DNA of 64,000 nt from Prorocentrum cordatum (lineage: Eukaryota; Sar; Dinophyceae; Prorocentrales; Prorocentraceae), in NCBI GenBank assembly GCA_963575745.1, contig CAUYUJ010015701.1, positions 119,501 to 183,500 of the forward strand, read 5' to 3'. Position numbers and translations under genes: made by a program. Below, piece by piece: positions 1 to 9,750 of this stretch (positions within the stretch are counted from its first letter, which is position 1; every line of letters begins with the position of its first letter). The notes below the pieces were generated by a model. That model was not told the origin of the DNA and made no database searches. It saw only the letters and a program-made list of their open reading frames with translations.

Positions 1-82
1 TTGGCGCTTGAGGGGTGCACGATCCCCTAACACCCCTTCGTTAGTAGATTCGTGCATCGAAGCGGGGTGATCACCTCTCCAG

Positions 83-1201
83 ATGATGGCAGGTGGCGGC
101 ACAGGCACCAGGCTCTGGACGACGTGCAAAGGTTGCGCGACGTCGGAATGGAACGACATCTTAGAGAGTCGAGGTGGTCAATGTAGTCGATGTCATCGTT
201 TTGTCAAAATATATACGCCGAAGAAGAAGAAGGATGGAGGTAGCACCAACACTCTTCAACTGGCAGTTGGCGGGAGTGGTGCAGGTGGCAAGGGTGTTGG
301 TGGCAAGGGACAGGCTGGCGCGACAGATAGTGTATCCGCAGGCGCTGCAGCCGAGGTCCGCACCATGCTTTTGCGCATGATAGGCAACACTAAGGATCAG
401 GCCACAAAGAAGAGTTTGTTAGAGCAGCTCGAGGAGGTTGACAGGACGGCCGCTGCGGCGGCCTCATCACCAGCCATGTCTGCGACGGACTCTGTCAAGA
501 AGGCAGAGGGCATTTGGAAGGACGTTAACATGAGACACGACCAAGCGATCAGCAATGTTATGCGCCTCCGCGAGCAGCTGTCCAGAGCGGAGGCCAAGGA
601 GCAGGAGCTCGCGCTGGAGTTGGCAACGGCAGAGATCGGCAGGCGCCTGGCGGCCAAGGCGCTCGCGGTCGAGACTGGTGCAGTCTTTGATGGCCAGTCA
701 TGCTCCGACGGCAAAGTCGCTGGAGGCAGTAGCAATCAATGGACGGTACAGTGGGACGAAGAGTTCTTCGCCAAGCTGGATGACCACGAGTGCGAGCCGC
801 AGGAGCGAGAACAATTGCTAGCATTGGAGCGAGACCTGAAGGACGCACGTGAGACGTTGCAGGAGCGCGGCTCGAAGGTCAACGAGTGGCGCACCAAGTA
901 CGAGGAGATGCAGAAGGCCATCACCGAGCGGCTTGCCAAGAAGCGTCGTGCCACGCAAGGAGCTACCCCAGGTGGAGGCTCCGAGGCGGCAGGCGGCGGT
1001 GAGGCGGCTACAGGGGGCGGCGGCGGCAGTGGCACCTCTGGCGGGGTGGCGACATCGGCGGGTTCGGCGGCGGCATGCGGGAAAGAGTCTCAGGAGAAAC
1101 CAGACCTGGCAGCAGCAGCGGCCAAGCTCTCGGACGCCAAGTTCAAGGCCAAGCAGGCGTACATGGAGACCTCGGGCGGCCAGGGCCCCACCACAGCGTG
1201 A
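83..1201 (+). CDS. LINE A ORF1, zinc-finger and coiled-coil protein
   Basis: This 372-residue ORF probably encodes the RNA-binding ORF1 protein of LINE A. Near the N-terminus Cys15, Cys18, Cys34 and Cys37 form a CxxC-x15-CxxC zinc-ribbon-like pair, followed by a lysine-rich patch. A Gly-rich linker leads to charged, Glu/Ala/Lys-rich helices at about residues 140-190 and 245-300 that look like coiled coils. The C-terminus is low-complexity Gly/Ala. It starts at a tandem ATG at 83 and stops about 110 bases before the endonuclease frame. No RRM or CCHC knuckle was recognised. The ORF1 assignment rests mostly on position; the zinc motif is seen directly. A host gene is possible but unlikely with RT coding immediately downstream. 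Confidence 0.6.
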   Translation: MMAGGGTGTRLWTTCKGCATSEWNDILESRGGQCSRCHRFVKIYTPKKKKDGGSTNTLQLAVGGSGAGGKGVGGKGQAGATDSVSAGAAAEVRTMLLRMIGNTKDQATKKSLLEQLEEVDRTAAAAASSPAMSATDSVKKAEGIWKDVNMRHDQAISNVMRLREQLSRAEAKEQELALELATAEIGRRLAAKALAVETGAVFDGQSCSDGKVAGGSSNQWTVQWDEEFFAKLDDHECEPQEREQLLALERDLKDARETLQERGSKVNEWRTKYEEMQKAITERLAKKRRATQGATPGGGSEAAGGGEAATGGGGGSGTSGGVATSAGSAAACGKESQEKPDLAAAAAKLSDAKFKAKQAYMETSGGQGPTTA

Positions 1202-1309
1202 GGCAGCGGCGGGCTGGCCGAGCCTGAAGGCCAGCCGCGTGCCACGCAGGGTCAGGCGTCATCGGGGAGTTCGGCATTCGCGACTACTGAGCCCCACGCG
1301 GGAAGAGCC

Positions 1310-2536
1310 GTGGTCAGCGATCACGAGCGCTCGTGTGATGAGGCCCCTCAGCTTTCGCATTTGCTTTTTGGGAATGTGACCTGTCTAGGTCCACGCGCTT
1401 GGCAGTTTTTCACTTCGGAGGCCACCCATGCAAAGTATGATTATTTAGCCACCGCCGAGAGCCATGTTTCCGCCAGTCGAGAGGCCCACTGGGCCAAGCG
1501 GTGCCGCAAGTTCAAACTCAAGTCACTTTTTAACGCAGCCAGACCTAAGCAAGATGGTTTCAGCGCGCGTTCGAATGAAGGAGGGGAAGCTTTCTTTTCT
1601 AGAGGACATCTTGCTGTGCACAAAGTAGGAGAGCCAAGCGACTTCAGTTCTCTCTGTGCTGCTGACATCGAAGCTTTTGACGGGTTCCTCCCTGTTACCG
1701 TTCATCTCAGAGGGTATACCGTCGTCATCATAGTATACTATGGCATATGCGGGGGCATCGCTGGTGAGGGAGCACAGAGGCTTGTGCGTCTAGGAGCCTT
1801 TGTGAGGGCCCTCCAGCTCCCCTGGATTATAATTGGCGGCTTTAATGTTTCACCAGCTGTTCTGGCCAAGAGCGGCTTCATTGAACGTGTGCAGGGTGTA
1901 GTCTTTCAGTCAGCAGTCGAGAGCACGTGCGTCACAGGCTCAGGTAGTTCTCACATTGATTTCGTCTTGGCCAGCAGGGCAGCGTGTCCGTATGTTGAGC
2001 AAGTGGAAGCGGTTTTAGACGTTCCTTGGGGCGCGCACTGTGGGATCAGTCTGTCTTTAAGGAGCGAAGGGGTGCAACTTCTCACTAGGGCATTACACGT
2101 ACCTCACAAGCTCCCTCAGGTTTCACGGCCAATTGTTCTTCCCCAGGCCAACAGTAAATCGCAGAAAGCCAAACGGGCCCGTCAAGAGGCTCGTGAGTTG
2201 TCTCAAGCTAAGTTTCAGGATGCTTGCGTTCAGTTTTTCGGAGATTTGCTGAATGTCGAGCGGCCCCAGGATTCGTCCCAGGACCAGTCGGCTCCCCAGG
2301 CCTCAGAGGCCCCAGGGGCCCAAGGCGGTCCTTCGGGCGAAACACGGACTCAAGAAGATCCGTTCCAATTCGAGCCCCCCGACGATTTTGAAGACGAGCC
2401 TGACCCATGGGCTCACGAGTCGGTTTTTGGCAACCAGTCGGTTCTTAGGGCTCATGCGCCCGCTGAGATAAAAGAGACCGCCCCCCGCGCCACGCCGAGA
2501 CCCTCGCACCCCCCAAGGACGGTGACAGCACTGTAG
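1310..2536 (+). CDS. LINE A endonuclease domain, frameshifted from RT
   Basis: This open frame corresponds to the exonuclease-endonuclease-phosphatase (EEP) domain that nicks target DNA for target-primed reverse transcription. Readable motifs are ATAES (about residue 48, the metal-binding Glu block), IIGGFN (about 174), SHIDFVLAS (about 215) and GAHCGI (about 243). The normal GDxN block reads GGFN, so the catalytic-site Asp seems replaced by Gly. No in-frame ATG precedes the domain and the listed start is GTG, so the coding start is uncertain. The frame ends at a stop at 2536, but a coherent coding frame continues into the RT from the six-C run at 2509-2514. A one-base indel there has probably split one EN-RT polyprotein. 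Confidence 0.8.
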   Translation: MVSDHERSCDEAPQLSHLLFGNVTCLGPRAWQFFTSEATHAKYDYLATAESHVSASREAHWAKRCRKFKLKSLFNAARPKQDGFSARSNEGGEAFFSRGHLAVHKVGEPSDFSSLCAADIEAFDGFLPVTVHLRGYTVVIIVYYGICGGIAGEGAQRLVRLGAFVRALQLPWIIIGGFNVSPAVLAKSGFIERVQGVVFQSAVESTCVTGSGSSHIDFVLASRAACPYVEQVEAVLDVPWGAHCGISLSLRSEGVQLLTRALHVPHKLPQVSRPIVLPQANSKSQKAKRARQEARELSQAKFQDACVQFFGDLLNVERPQDSSQDQSAPQASEAPGAQGGPSGETRTQEDPFQFEPPDDFEDEPDPWAHESVFGNQSVLRAHAPAEIKETAPRATPRPSHPPRTVTAL

Positions 2537-2706
2537 GCAGTCCCACTCCTCCCCACTCCCGCTCTTTCCACATCTCGGCTGACCTCTGGGAGAAGCACAA
2601 AGACAGGATCGGATGCATCGCTTGTCACGAGTCTGACGTTTGGGAAGTCATCCGTGCGTCTTTAGCTTACTCTGCAGGGGGCCCTCACATTCAAGCTCTC
2701 AGTGGA

Positions 2707-5700
2707 ATGTTCGCCACATGGGTGAGTATCGCCGAAGCCGCCATTCTTGAGCAGCACGAGTCCGCTGCTGCAGGGCGTTCGCGAGCAGAAAGACCTTTTT
2801 TGACAGTTGAGGCGGTGCAGCGCGCAGAGCACATGAGAGCACAGCCCTTGTCCGAACTCATTGCGGGGTGGTGGGCTAGGCTTCACGCAGTGCTGGTACG
2901 TCTCGCTCGTCATAGGCAACGGCGCAATGGGGTTGAGCAGGTCCCCAAGCTGGCTCATATCTGTCGTGTTCTGGTTCATGATGTTCCTGATGGGGCTCAT
3001 GCGGTCATCCCGAGTACTCATGGGGCACCTATCTGGTCTCAATGGGTTAGCTTCTTGGGGCAGGTGGAGTCTTGGGACTTACCGATTTTTGAGCAGTACA
3101 GGGACCTCGCCCAGAAGGCTTCCAGAAGAGCGAGGGGGAGAGCGGTCCACGCGTCGTTGAGGGATTTCCAGGAGTGGATCGTGGAAGAGACGCCTCTAGG
3201 TATCATCCACAAGTCGCTCAGGCAGGTTCCCCAGGCCTCGGAGGAGCTCGTCGTTGCAGGCACTAGGCTTTTCAACCCCAAGGATCTCATCGACGCCAAG
3301 GTAAAAGGCTGGCACAGCTTATGGCGTGAAGTTGATCTAGATTTGAAGGAGCTCGACGATCTCCTAGGCCAAGTGCGCGATGCTGCAGTTTTTGATCAGA
3401 TGCCTCCGTTGACAGTCGACGACGTCCGAGGGGCTCTCAAACGTATGAAGGCTCGTGCTGGGATGGGTATCGATCGCTTATCCCCACTTGACTTCGAAAG
3501 ACTCCCCGACTGTGCCATCGAAGATCTCGTGAACCTCATTTCCGCTATCGAGGCCCCCCTTACCTGGCCATGGCAATCCTTGATCGTCATCGGTAGGTTA
3601 CTTGCTAAGAAAAGCGGGGGCGATCGAGTCACCGGGCTAGTGGCCATGCTCTGTCGGGTGTGGAGTCTTGCTCGTGAAGTTCATGCGAAGGCGTGGACGT
3701 CAGATACCTCGCCATCTTGGGATGCGGCGGTGGCAGGTAACAGTGCACTCAGGGAAGCATTCATTCGCGTTTTGGACAGTGAGCTTGCGGTCAAGCTAGG
3801 AGGCACAGTGGGCACCTCTATTCTTGACATTAAGAGCTTCTATGATCAGATCAGCTGGCCGAAACTCATTCACGCTGCCCTACGCCTCAATTTCCCTCCC
3901 GTCCTCTTGTTTCTCGAACTCCAGGTTTGTCTTGCCCCACGTGTTCTCTCTCAGCTTGGCGCCTATTCGGAATGTTTTCAGCCTGCACGGAGTGTTGTAC
4001 AAGGTTTGCGCAGTGGCACACGGTTCGCACGATGTATGACATACTATGTGTTGCAGAAGCTGACGATAGCCAACCCGAGCATGAGCGAGCGCATGTGCAT
4101 TTGGATAGACGACTTGAGCATGTCCACAGTGGGGTCACAGAAGCAGGTTTTGATTGAGCTCGTTACCAGTGTTACGACGGCCGCCGCCGAGTTTCGGGAG
4201 CATGGACTCCAGCTGGCCAGCAAGAGCGTCATCCTGTGCTCGCATCACGGCACGGCAAAGACAGCAGTCAAACAATTGAAGATTCGAGGTATTGATGTGC
4301 AGTCCGTCTTGCAAGCAGCCTACTTAGGAGTGGATCAAGGGATGGGTAAGAGGTTAGCCAGGCAGACGAGGAGACAGAGGGTGATCAAAGGGGGCACACA
4401 AAACCAGAAACTTCGGCGGTATGCACATGCAGCACGGCGCTATCAGGTCACTAAGAAAGTCGAGCTCGCAGGCCCCCAGGCAGTATCCACCTACGGCATG
4501 CAGGTGTATGGTGCGTTCGGCACGCAGCTTTTGACTTTACGGCGACGGCTTGGCTCGGTTGTAGGTGCGTCGAAGAAGGGTAGGTGCCTTACTTCATTAT
4601 TAGATATTCGTACTCCTGGTCGAGATCCTGGTATTAGTCTTCCAGTAGCAACTATGAAGGAGTGGATGAAGGTTTGGATTTATGATTCTCAGTATCGATC
4701 GGGTATTCGTCGTGCGTGGCCTACCACAGTTGAGCAATTTAAGGCGCTGAAGCTATCCGAGTTTGCTCGCCACGTTCGTGGGCCTTTGAGCGCAGTCGTG
4801 GCCAGTCTTCTTCGTGTCGGTTGGGACCCAGTCGCACCCGATCTTTGGCATGTTCCTGAGGCTAACGATAGAATTAACTTCGATTGGCAGTTTAACGAGT
4901 CGCTCGAGTCGATAGATCAGGCCCAGGACATGTTGAGTGATTTTGCTTGTGCCAACGCCAGCCTCCTGTGGCAGGATGCTGCGCGGCACTTTTGTGGCGA
5001 GGGACTCGCAGGCGGCGCTGACAATCGATCTCTGCGTGCCCTTGTCTTGCGGCTGGAGACAGTCAAGAAGGGACGTCAGTTGGCTGAAGTCCTTTTGAAT
5101 ATTTGTGTCGGGGGTTCCTGGTCATTATCTTGGAGGAAAGAAGAAGGTCTCATCACGGACGACACTTGTGCAAGATGTCATGAAGCGCCAGAAACCCCTC
5201 GGCATAGGTACTGGCTGTGCAAGTGCAACACTGGTCACCCAGTCTTTGAAGAAACAGACCAGCTAGTTTGCCAAGCTATTTCGCAGGGAGATGCCACGCC
5301 GTGCTTTTGGTATCGCGGCATCATTCCCAAGCAGTGGACGGTCGTGGACCCACCACCACAGGTCGAGGCTTGGAAGCTCTTGGGGACCCCAGAGGGCTCC
5401 ATAGGCCTTGGGTGCTTAGGTGCGGGCTCTTGGGAGGCCCCCTTGGTCCTCTTTGGGGGCGCGTCTGGGGGGCCCGAGTCTTGTGACGAGCATCTTAGGC
5501 GTGTGGGGCTCTCGGTTGTCTCTCTTAGGAGCTATGAGCCTCTAGTTATCGGGCCCTCCTTGTCAGGACCACTTGTCGGAGATATTCAGACTGTTCCTCG
5601 AGGAGAGTTGCGTGGCCTCGAGGTGGCTATACGTTTCAATATCGGAGTGCTAATTTACGTTTCAGACAATCGTGCTGTTGTAGATGGGTGGCACAGTAGA

Positions 5701-6543
5701 GCCTATCGGAACCCGCAAGGTGAGTTAGGTCCTATCTGGAGGGAGATCGGGAAGCTTTTGGAGAATCGTGACCCGTCTTTCATCGCCGTGATCTGGGTGC
5801 CGTCTCATCTCGACACCGCCGAAGCGTCAGAGAGAGGTGTACCCTTCCATTTTTTGCTTGGCAACGCGGTTGCCGATGAGATTGCTGGAGAGACGGCTAA
5901 GGAGTGGAGAGCCACTGAAGGGCAGAGGGCGAGGGCACGGGACATCGAATGGAAAGCGGCCTTGGTTCGGAAGAGACTTATGAGGGCCCAGCTTGCGGCT
6001 ATGGCTGAGCAAAATACTGGGCCTGATCGTCATCCTTCCGCCCCGCAGGTCGGTGAAGGAGATGTTCCTCCTCCTCCCCCTCCCCCCCCCCCCCGCGGCC
6101 GCCCTCGGCCGCGGCCGTCGCCACGTTCAGCACGGGGCACGTGCTGGACGAGTCAGGCGCGCGCTGCTCTCGCTGTTTCTCGTCGTCTTCGAAGGCCGCT
6201 CGGACGGCCTGGCTTGTTTCTGTCTGTGAGATGCCCCATTTCATTAATGATGTGCTGTCACGTCCTGGGTCAGGGTGCGGGGTCCACGTCGGCGGGGGGT
6301 GGGCTCATGAGTCTCACAGAATGGTTTTTTTCCCAGACAGTGCGTGCATGGTTGTGCAGGGAATGTGGGGCGCATGGGAAGGACCAGCTCCGATCCCTTG
6401 CCAACCCGTGCCGTCCCGATCTGATCACTCGCACCCGTCGGGAGTATATCGATCGGTTTTTGAGAGGTCTCCCACCGAAGTCACAAGGCTCGGAGTGGGT
6501 GTGTCTCTCTTGGATGTTGCTTCGCAACTGTTCTGATTCCTGA
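2707..6543 (+). CDS. LINE A reverse transcriptase with RNase H and C-terminal cysteine motif
   Basis: This 1278-residue frame is the main ORF2 product. Palm motif A is ILDIKSFYD (about residue 373) and the metal-binding motif is WIDDLS (about 467), an unusual variant of F/YADD that keeps both Asp. A Cys/His cluster, CARCHEAPETPRHRYWLC, lies near residue 820. RNase H follows: FGGASGG (about 914), GELRGLE (966), SDNRAVV (986), VPSHLD (1030) and NAVADEIAGE (1055). The first RNase H Asp, expected before GASGG, is Gly. A C-terminal WLCRECGAHG motif starts near residue 1215. The frame is open for about 160 bases upstream of the ATG, so the ATG is not the true start. The C-rich run near 6067-6100 probably shifts frame, because another frame there reads a better cysteine motif (ARCSRC). 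Confidence 0.88.
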   Translation: MFATWVSIAEAAILEQHESAAAGRSRAERPFLTVEAVQRAEHMRAQPLSELIAGWWARLHAVLVRLARHRQRRNGVEQVPKLAHICRVLVHDVPDGAHAVIPSTHGAPIWSQWVSFLGQVESWDLPIFEQYRDLAQKASRRARGRAVHASLRDFQEWIVEETPLGIIHKSLRQVPQASEELVVAGTRLFNPKDLIDAKVKGWHSLWREVDLDLKELDDLLGQVRDAAVFDQMPPLTVDDVRGALKRMKARAGMGIDRLSPLDFERLPDCAIEDLVNLISAIEAPLTWPWQSLIVIGRLLAKKSGGDRVTGLVAMLCRVWSLAREVHAKAWTSDTSPSWDAAVAGNSALREAFIRVLDSELAVKLGGTVGTSILDIKSFYDQISWPKLIHAALRLNFPPVLLFLELQVCLAPRVLSQLGAYSECFQPARSVVQGLRSGTRFARCMTYYVLQKLTIANPSMSERMCIWIDDLSMSTVGSQKQVLIELVTSVTTAAAEFREHGLQLASKSVILCSHHGTAKTAVKQLKIRGIDVQSVLQAAYLGVDQGMGKRLARQTRRQRVIKGGTQNQKLRRYAHAARRYQVTKKVELAGPQAVSTYGMQVYGAFGTQLLTLRRRLGSVVGASKKGRCLTSLLDIRTPGRDPGISLPVATMKEWMKVWIYDSQYRSGIRRAWPTTVEQFKALKLSEFARHVRGPLSAVVASLLRVGWDPVAPDLWHVPEANDRINFDWQFNESLESIDQAQDMLSDFACANASLLWQDAARHFCGEGLAGGADNRSLRALVLRLETVKKGRQLAEVLLNICVGGSWSLSWRKEEGLITDDTCARCHEAPETPRHRYWLCKCNTGHPVFEETDQLVCQAISQGDATPCFWYRGIIPKQWTVVDPPPQVEAWKLLGTPEGSIGLGCLGAGSWEAPLVLFGGASGGPESCDEHLRRVGLSVVSLRSYEPLVIGPSLSGPLVGDIQTVPRGELRGLEVAIRFNIGVLIYVSDNRAVVDGWHSRAYRNPQGELGPIWREIGKLLENRDPSFIAVIWVPSHLDTAEASERGVPFHFLLGNAVADEIAGETAKEWRATEGQRARARDIEWKAALVRKRLMRAQLAAMAEQNTGPDRHPSAPQVGEGDVPPPPPPPPPRGRPRPRPSPRSARGTCWTSQARAALAVSRRLRRPLGRPGLFLSVRCPISLMMCCHVLGQGAGSTSAGGGLMSLTEWFFSQTVRAWLCRECGAHGKDQLRSLANPCRPDLITRTRREYIDRFLRGLPPKSQGSEWVCLSWMLLRNCSDS

Positions 6544-6737
6544 TTCCTGATTCCCTCCTTCCCCCTCCTCCTCCTTCTCCTCCTCCCCGCCCTCCCTTCC
6601 TCCACCGCCCCTGCACGACGCCTCGACCCCCCCTTTCCGCCCCAGTGCCCCTCGCCCGCACCGCGCCGTCGCCCCGCGGGCGGGAAGGGTCGGCTTCGGG
6701 CAGCAGCTCGGGAGAGCCTGGTGTACGATTGACAGTT
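6544..6737. repeat. pyrimidine-rich 3' flank of LINE A
   Basis: TGATTCC units are followed by CTC-rich low-complexity DNA and then GC-rich sequence. A similar CTC-rich stretch with TTCGGCAGCAG precedes the next copy of the following inverted-repeat element at 47,090-47,236, so the repeated unit may be longer than the element annotated at 6738. No gene is seen. Confidence 0.5.
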
Positions 6738-6887
6738 TACCAGCCTCGAACGTATCCCTATCCTTACGATTGACACGCCCAAAGGCGATGACAAGCTTAG
6801 GGATTCGCCCACCAAAATAAGGGATTCCCTAAGATTGGCATCGTGATGAGGAGGTGCCCAGCATAGGGATAGGGATATGTTCCAGGT
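6738..6887 (+). mobile_element. inverted-repeat element, family F, copy 1
   Basis: About 150 bp with terminal inverted repeats: the left end reads CCAGCCTCGAACGTATCCC and the right end GGGATATGTTCCAGG, each beside CCTAT or ATAGG steps. Further copies lie at 47,237-47,389 and 52,546-52,698. There is no coding capacity. It looks like a MITE; no target-site duplication is clear. Confidence 0.75.
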
Positions 6888-6894
6888 GTGCGTT

Positions 6895-7075
6895 CTCAAT
6901 GCCGTCGTTCGCGTCGACGGGCGTCGACTGGCGCGCGTGATAGCGCCGATTTGGCGTCGCTTAGCGTCGTTCAGCGTCGATCTAGCACCGATTGGCGTCG
7001 ACCGGCGTCGATCCACAAGAGGCGACAAGATGGTATGGGAGGCTCCCATGAGTTGCCACCGAAGTCGGCGGCCTC
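6895..7075 (+). repeat. degenerate AGCGTCGATT tandem repeat, family E, copy 1
   Basis: Imperfect copies of a roughly 10-12 bp unit (AGCGTCGAT, GGCGTCGAC) are followed by a conserved tail, GATGGTATGGGAGGC, and a GAGTTGCCACC motif. The same array-plus-tail recurs at 24,485-24,620 and 47,695-47,960. Confidence 0.6.
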
Positions 7076-7126
7076 TAAGGGTTTGGTTATGCCGGGCTGT
7101 GGTTTGCGGTCGGCGCCGTTGGTCTA

Positions 7127-7332
7127 GGCCTCCCGGATGGGTCGGAGTAGATATGGTCGGAGGAGCGCGCCGCATCGCCGATGCATCGCCGATGCGGCTC
7201 GATGTGGAGACCGATTTTCTCCACGCCGAAGGCGCGGATGCATCGCTGACGTCGCCGATGCATCGCCGATGCATCGGCGATGCGGCGCGTTCCTCCGACC
7301 CCATCTGCTCGGACCGCATCTAGGAGGCCTCT
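7127..7332 (+). mobile_element. inverted-repeat element, family R (GATGCATCG), copy 1
   Basis: The ends are long inverted repeats beginning GGCCTCC and containing GGTCGGAG and CGCGCCGCATCGCCGATG. The centre is made of GATGCATCGCC units. Copies also lie at 21,354, 49,779, 61,378 and 63,298. It is almost entirely palindromic and non-coding. Confidence 0.75.
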
Positions 7333-8212
7333 GGTCGGGGCATGGGGGGCACCACGTTGCCCTCGTCGGGCCTCCTCGGGACGCGGCGGAGAACTCTGTC
7401 GAGTTCCTCGTCCCCGGCTTGCAAACCACACGCCTTTTTGCAAACCGCACATGTCGGATTCGCCGAATGGGGGTGGGAAGGACGCGAAGGCGGCCGAGGA
7501 GGAGGTGAAGGCGCCTGCTGGGTTGATAGCTTCGTTGGGGGGCGAGGGACCAGACACCCAGATCTCCGACCATTTGATTCCTCCAGCCCCTGCGCGATTT
7601 TCTCGATTTGGTCCTCTGGGGTCTGTTATCGGACCCCGTGGCCAGCAGCAACGGATCCGGGACGCAGAACTATCCCCGCGGCAAGGACCTCTGGGACTGC
7701 GCATTTGAAAAAATACACCAGGGAAAATTCCAATCGGTGGATGGTTTTTCATCGATGAGGAGATCGACTGGGAACACGGGAACCCGGAACGCACCGAAAT
7801 CGGCCCGGAACCACTAACCAGAGACCTGGGAACCCGGAACCGGCAACGGCCACCAAAATCGGCGGGATTTTGTTGCCAGATGTTTCAATCTCTGCTGGGA
7901 CCCCTTCAGTGCAAGCACTGATTGAGAAGTCATCTCGTCGGATGCCGGGGTGGATAGCTCATGCGGGGGGGAGGGCACAGGCATCCAGCATCCCAGGACT
8001 GAAGGTTCGAGGGTCGAGGTCTGGAAGCCTCTTTTTGGGACTGGCAGACTCTTCGTTGCCACGGCCACATTTGGGTTGGTGATTCCACATGAGTGGAGGT
8101 CGATTTTCAACATCCCCTCCCAGCCGGTTTCAGGCTACGGGGCCGTCATCGCACGGCTTGGGATGAGAAGCCGTCCTGGGGAAAGAGTCGGGATTCGGGG
8201 CTCAAGAGACGG
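7333..8212 (+). other. unassigned region with a small ORF at 7442-7708
   Basis: No family was recognised. The clearest open frame starts at an ATG at 7442 and encodes about 88 residues, beginning MSDSPNGGGKDAK, with no known motif. An overlapping frame, 7608-7817, reads DLWDCAFEKIHQGKFQS but is also unrecognised. Around 7770-7850 GGGAACCCGGAAC is repeated. Either frame could be a relic of a retroelement or an exon. I assign no function. Confidence 0.25.
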
Positions 8213-8385
8213 GGGTCAATGCAATTTGGGGGTCAGCCAGGGTGCCCGACCTTTCTGGATCCTGCAGAGCCTCTGCTGCACTGACCAGGGTCAGGGCGCA
8301 GGATCCCACAGGAGTTTACATGATCCTGCAAAGCCTGACTGGCCCGGGTTTGGATTGACCCGGGTCAGTGCTTCCCACTGTGGTG
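8213..8385 (+). repeat. GATCCTGCAG/TGACCCGGGTCA repeat, family H, copy 1
   Basis: Starts with GGGGGTCAATGCA, then alternating GGATCCTGCAG-like and TGACCCGGGTCA palindromes. Copies are at 25,655-25,806 and 48,164-48,390. Confidence 0.6.
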
Positions 8386-8845
8386 GCAGCAAGGCTTGCA
8401 GCAAAGGGGCCTTTGAAACATTGGGGTCCCCGAAGGGACCCTTAGGGCCCCCAAAGGGGGGCCGTCAGGGCCCGAAAAGGGCACCTTCCTTCCCCCCAAC
8501 TGGCGCCCCCCCATGATTTCGCGCCCAAGGGAGTTTCAGCGCTGGGACCCTAATGGCGGAGTGTCAACACCGCCAGTCCTGTGCGCTCATGCCCAGGACC
8601 GCCAACGCTGGGAAATGAGCTCAACTGGGGAGGTCGTGAAAGTGCAGTCGCGTTCCATAGACGCCCACTTGTCGCTCATGGAGGAAGAGATAGCACCGAT
8701 CGCGAAGCGCGAAGCAACGACACCCGAACAGAGCACGACACGAGCCTCCGCGGCAGCAGCGGGGGAGGGGGCGGCGGTCCTTGTGCTTGATGAGCGGGCG
8801 CGCGCGCACGCGTGGGGCGTCGCGCTAGCCGCCGCTCCGACCACC
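8386..8845. other. no gene seen
   Basis: G- and C-run rich DNA (8430-8510) and a short unassigned open stretch around 8513-8845 that runs straight into the microsatellite. No motif was recognised in any frame. Confidence 0.4.
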
Positions 8846-9169
8846 GGAGGAGGAAGAGGAGCAGGAGGAGGAGGAGGAGGAGGAGGAGACGGAGGACGAG
8901 GAGGAGGGGGAGCGGGAGGAGGAGGAAGAGGAGGGGGAGGAGGTGGAGGAGGAGGAGGAGGAGGAGGAGGAGGAGGGGAGGAGGAGGAGGAGGAGGAGGG
9001 GGAGGAGGAGGAGGAGGAGGACGATGAGGAGGATGAGGAGAGGATGAGGATGAGGATGAGAGGATGAGGATGAGGATGAGGAGGATGAGGATGAGGATGA
9101 TGATGAGGATGAGGATGAGGATGAGGATGACGATGAGGATGAGGATGAGGATGAGGATGAGGATGATGA

Positions 9170-9248
<79 letters not shown>

Positions 9249-9250
9249 CT

Positions 9251-9281
<31 letters not shown>

Positions 9282-9300
9282 ATGTGATGATGATGATGCT

Positions 9301-9343
<43 letters not shown>

Positions 9344-9348
9344 CTGCT

Positions 9349-9401
<53 letters not shown>

Positions 9402-9480
9402 GGATGAGGATGAGGATGATGATGAGGAGGAGGAGGAGGAGGAGGAGGAGGAGGAGGAGGAGGAGGAGGAGGTGGAAGAG
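8846..9480. repeat. compound GGA / GAT / GCT microsatellite
   Basis: About 630 bp of GGA repeats passing into GAT and GATGAG repeats with islands of GCT (for example 9247-9262, 9297-9313 and 9343-9361), then back to GGA. Long poly-Glu, poly-Asp, poly-His and poly-Ser ORFs here are by-products of the 3-bp period. Confidence 0.95.
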
Positions 9481-9519
9481 GAGTGCCGCCCTCTGCGGAG
9501 GCGGCCCGCCTGTTTAGAG

Positions 9520-9750
9520 AAGGCAGGGAACCTTTACGCTGCAATCTTCGGGGGACCTCGCCCGTCCCCACAGGTTGGTGTCTTTCCTCGTGCCCGACGC
9601 GGGCCCGATGCGGACTCGATGCGCGTTCGGCGCGGGCTCGGCGCGGATTCGGTACGGGTTCGACACAGATCCGACGAGTCCGACACGGATTCGACACGGC
9701 ACCGACGCGGCTACGGCCGCGACGGCACAGACGAGGTCCCCCCGGGGACG
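9520..9750 (+). repeat. family K repeat, copy 1
   Basis: Starts near a GGGGACCTCG block, contains TCGTGCCCGACGCGG and a run of GATTCGGCACGG-like units, and ends at GACAGACGAGGTCCCCC. The outer blocks are near inverse complements, so the copy can fold back. Copy 2 is at 10,165-10,375. Confidence 0.6.

Larger units (their letters stand above)
1..6560 (+). mobile_element. LINE A, non-LTR retrotransposon (left end may lie outside)
   Basis: Three consecutive plus-strand coding blocks follow the order of a non-LTR retrotransposon: a zinc-finger ORF1, an apurinic-type endonuclease, and an RT with RNase H and a C-terminal cysteine motif. The first 82 bases hold no ORF and no recognisable spliced leader, so the true 5' end may lie before the window. 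The 3' side ends in three TGATTCC units just after the stop at 6543, then a pyrimidine-rich stretch. No target-site duplication could be defined. The element is nearly full length but carries at least one frameshift and some altered catalytic residues. Confidence 0.85.

Noticed and set aside
1-20. TTGGCGCTTGAGG at the window start as a spliced-leader relic for LINE A
   Set aside because: Only a few bases agree with TTGGCTCAAG; below what I would accept, and the window edge hides the rest.
6270-7319. 349-codon minus-strand ORF across the LINE A tail, family F and family R
   Set aside because: It crosses three unrelated elements, so it cannot be one gene; family R units contain no stops in this frame.
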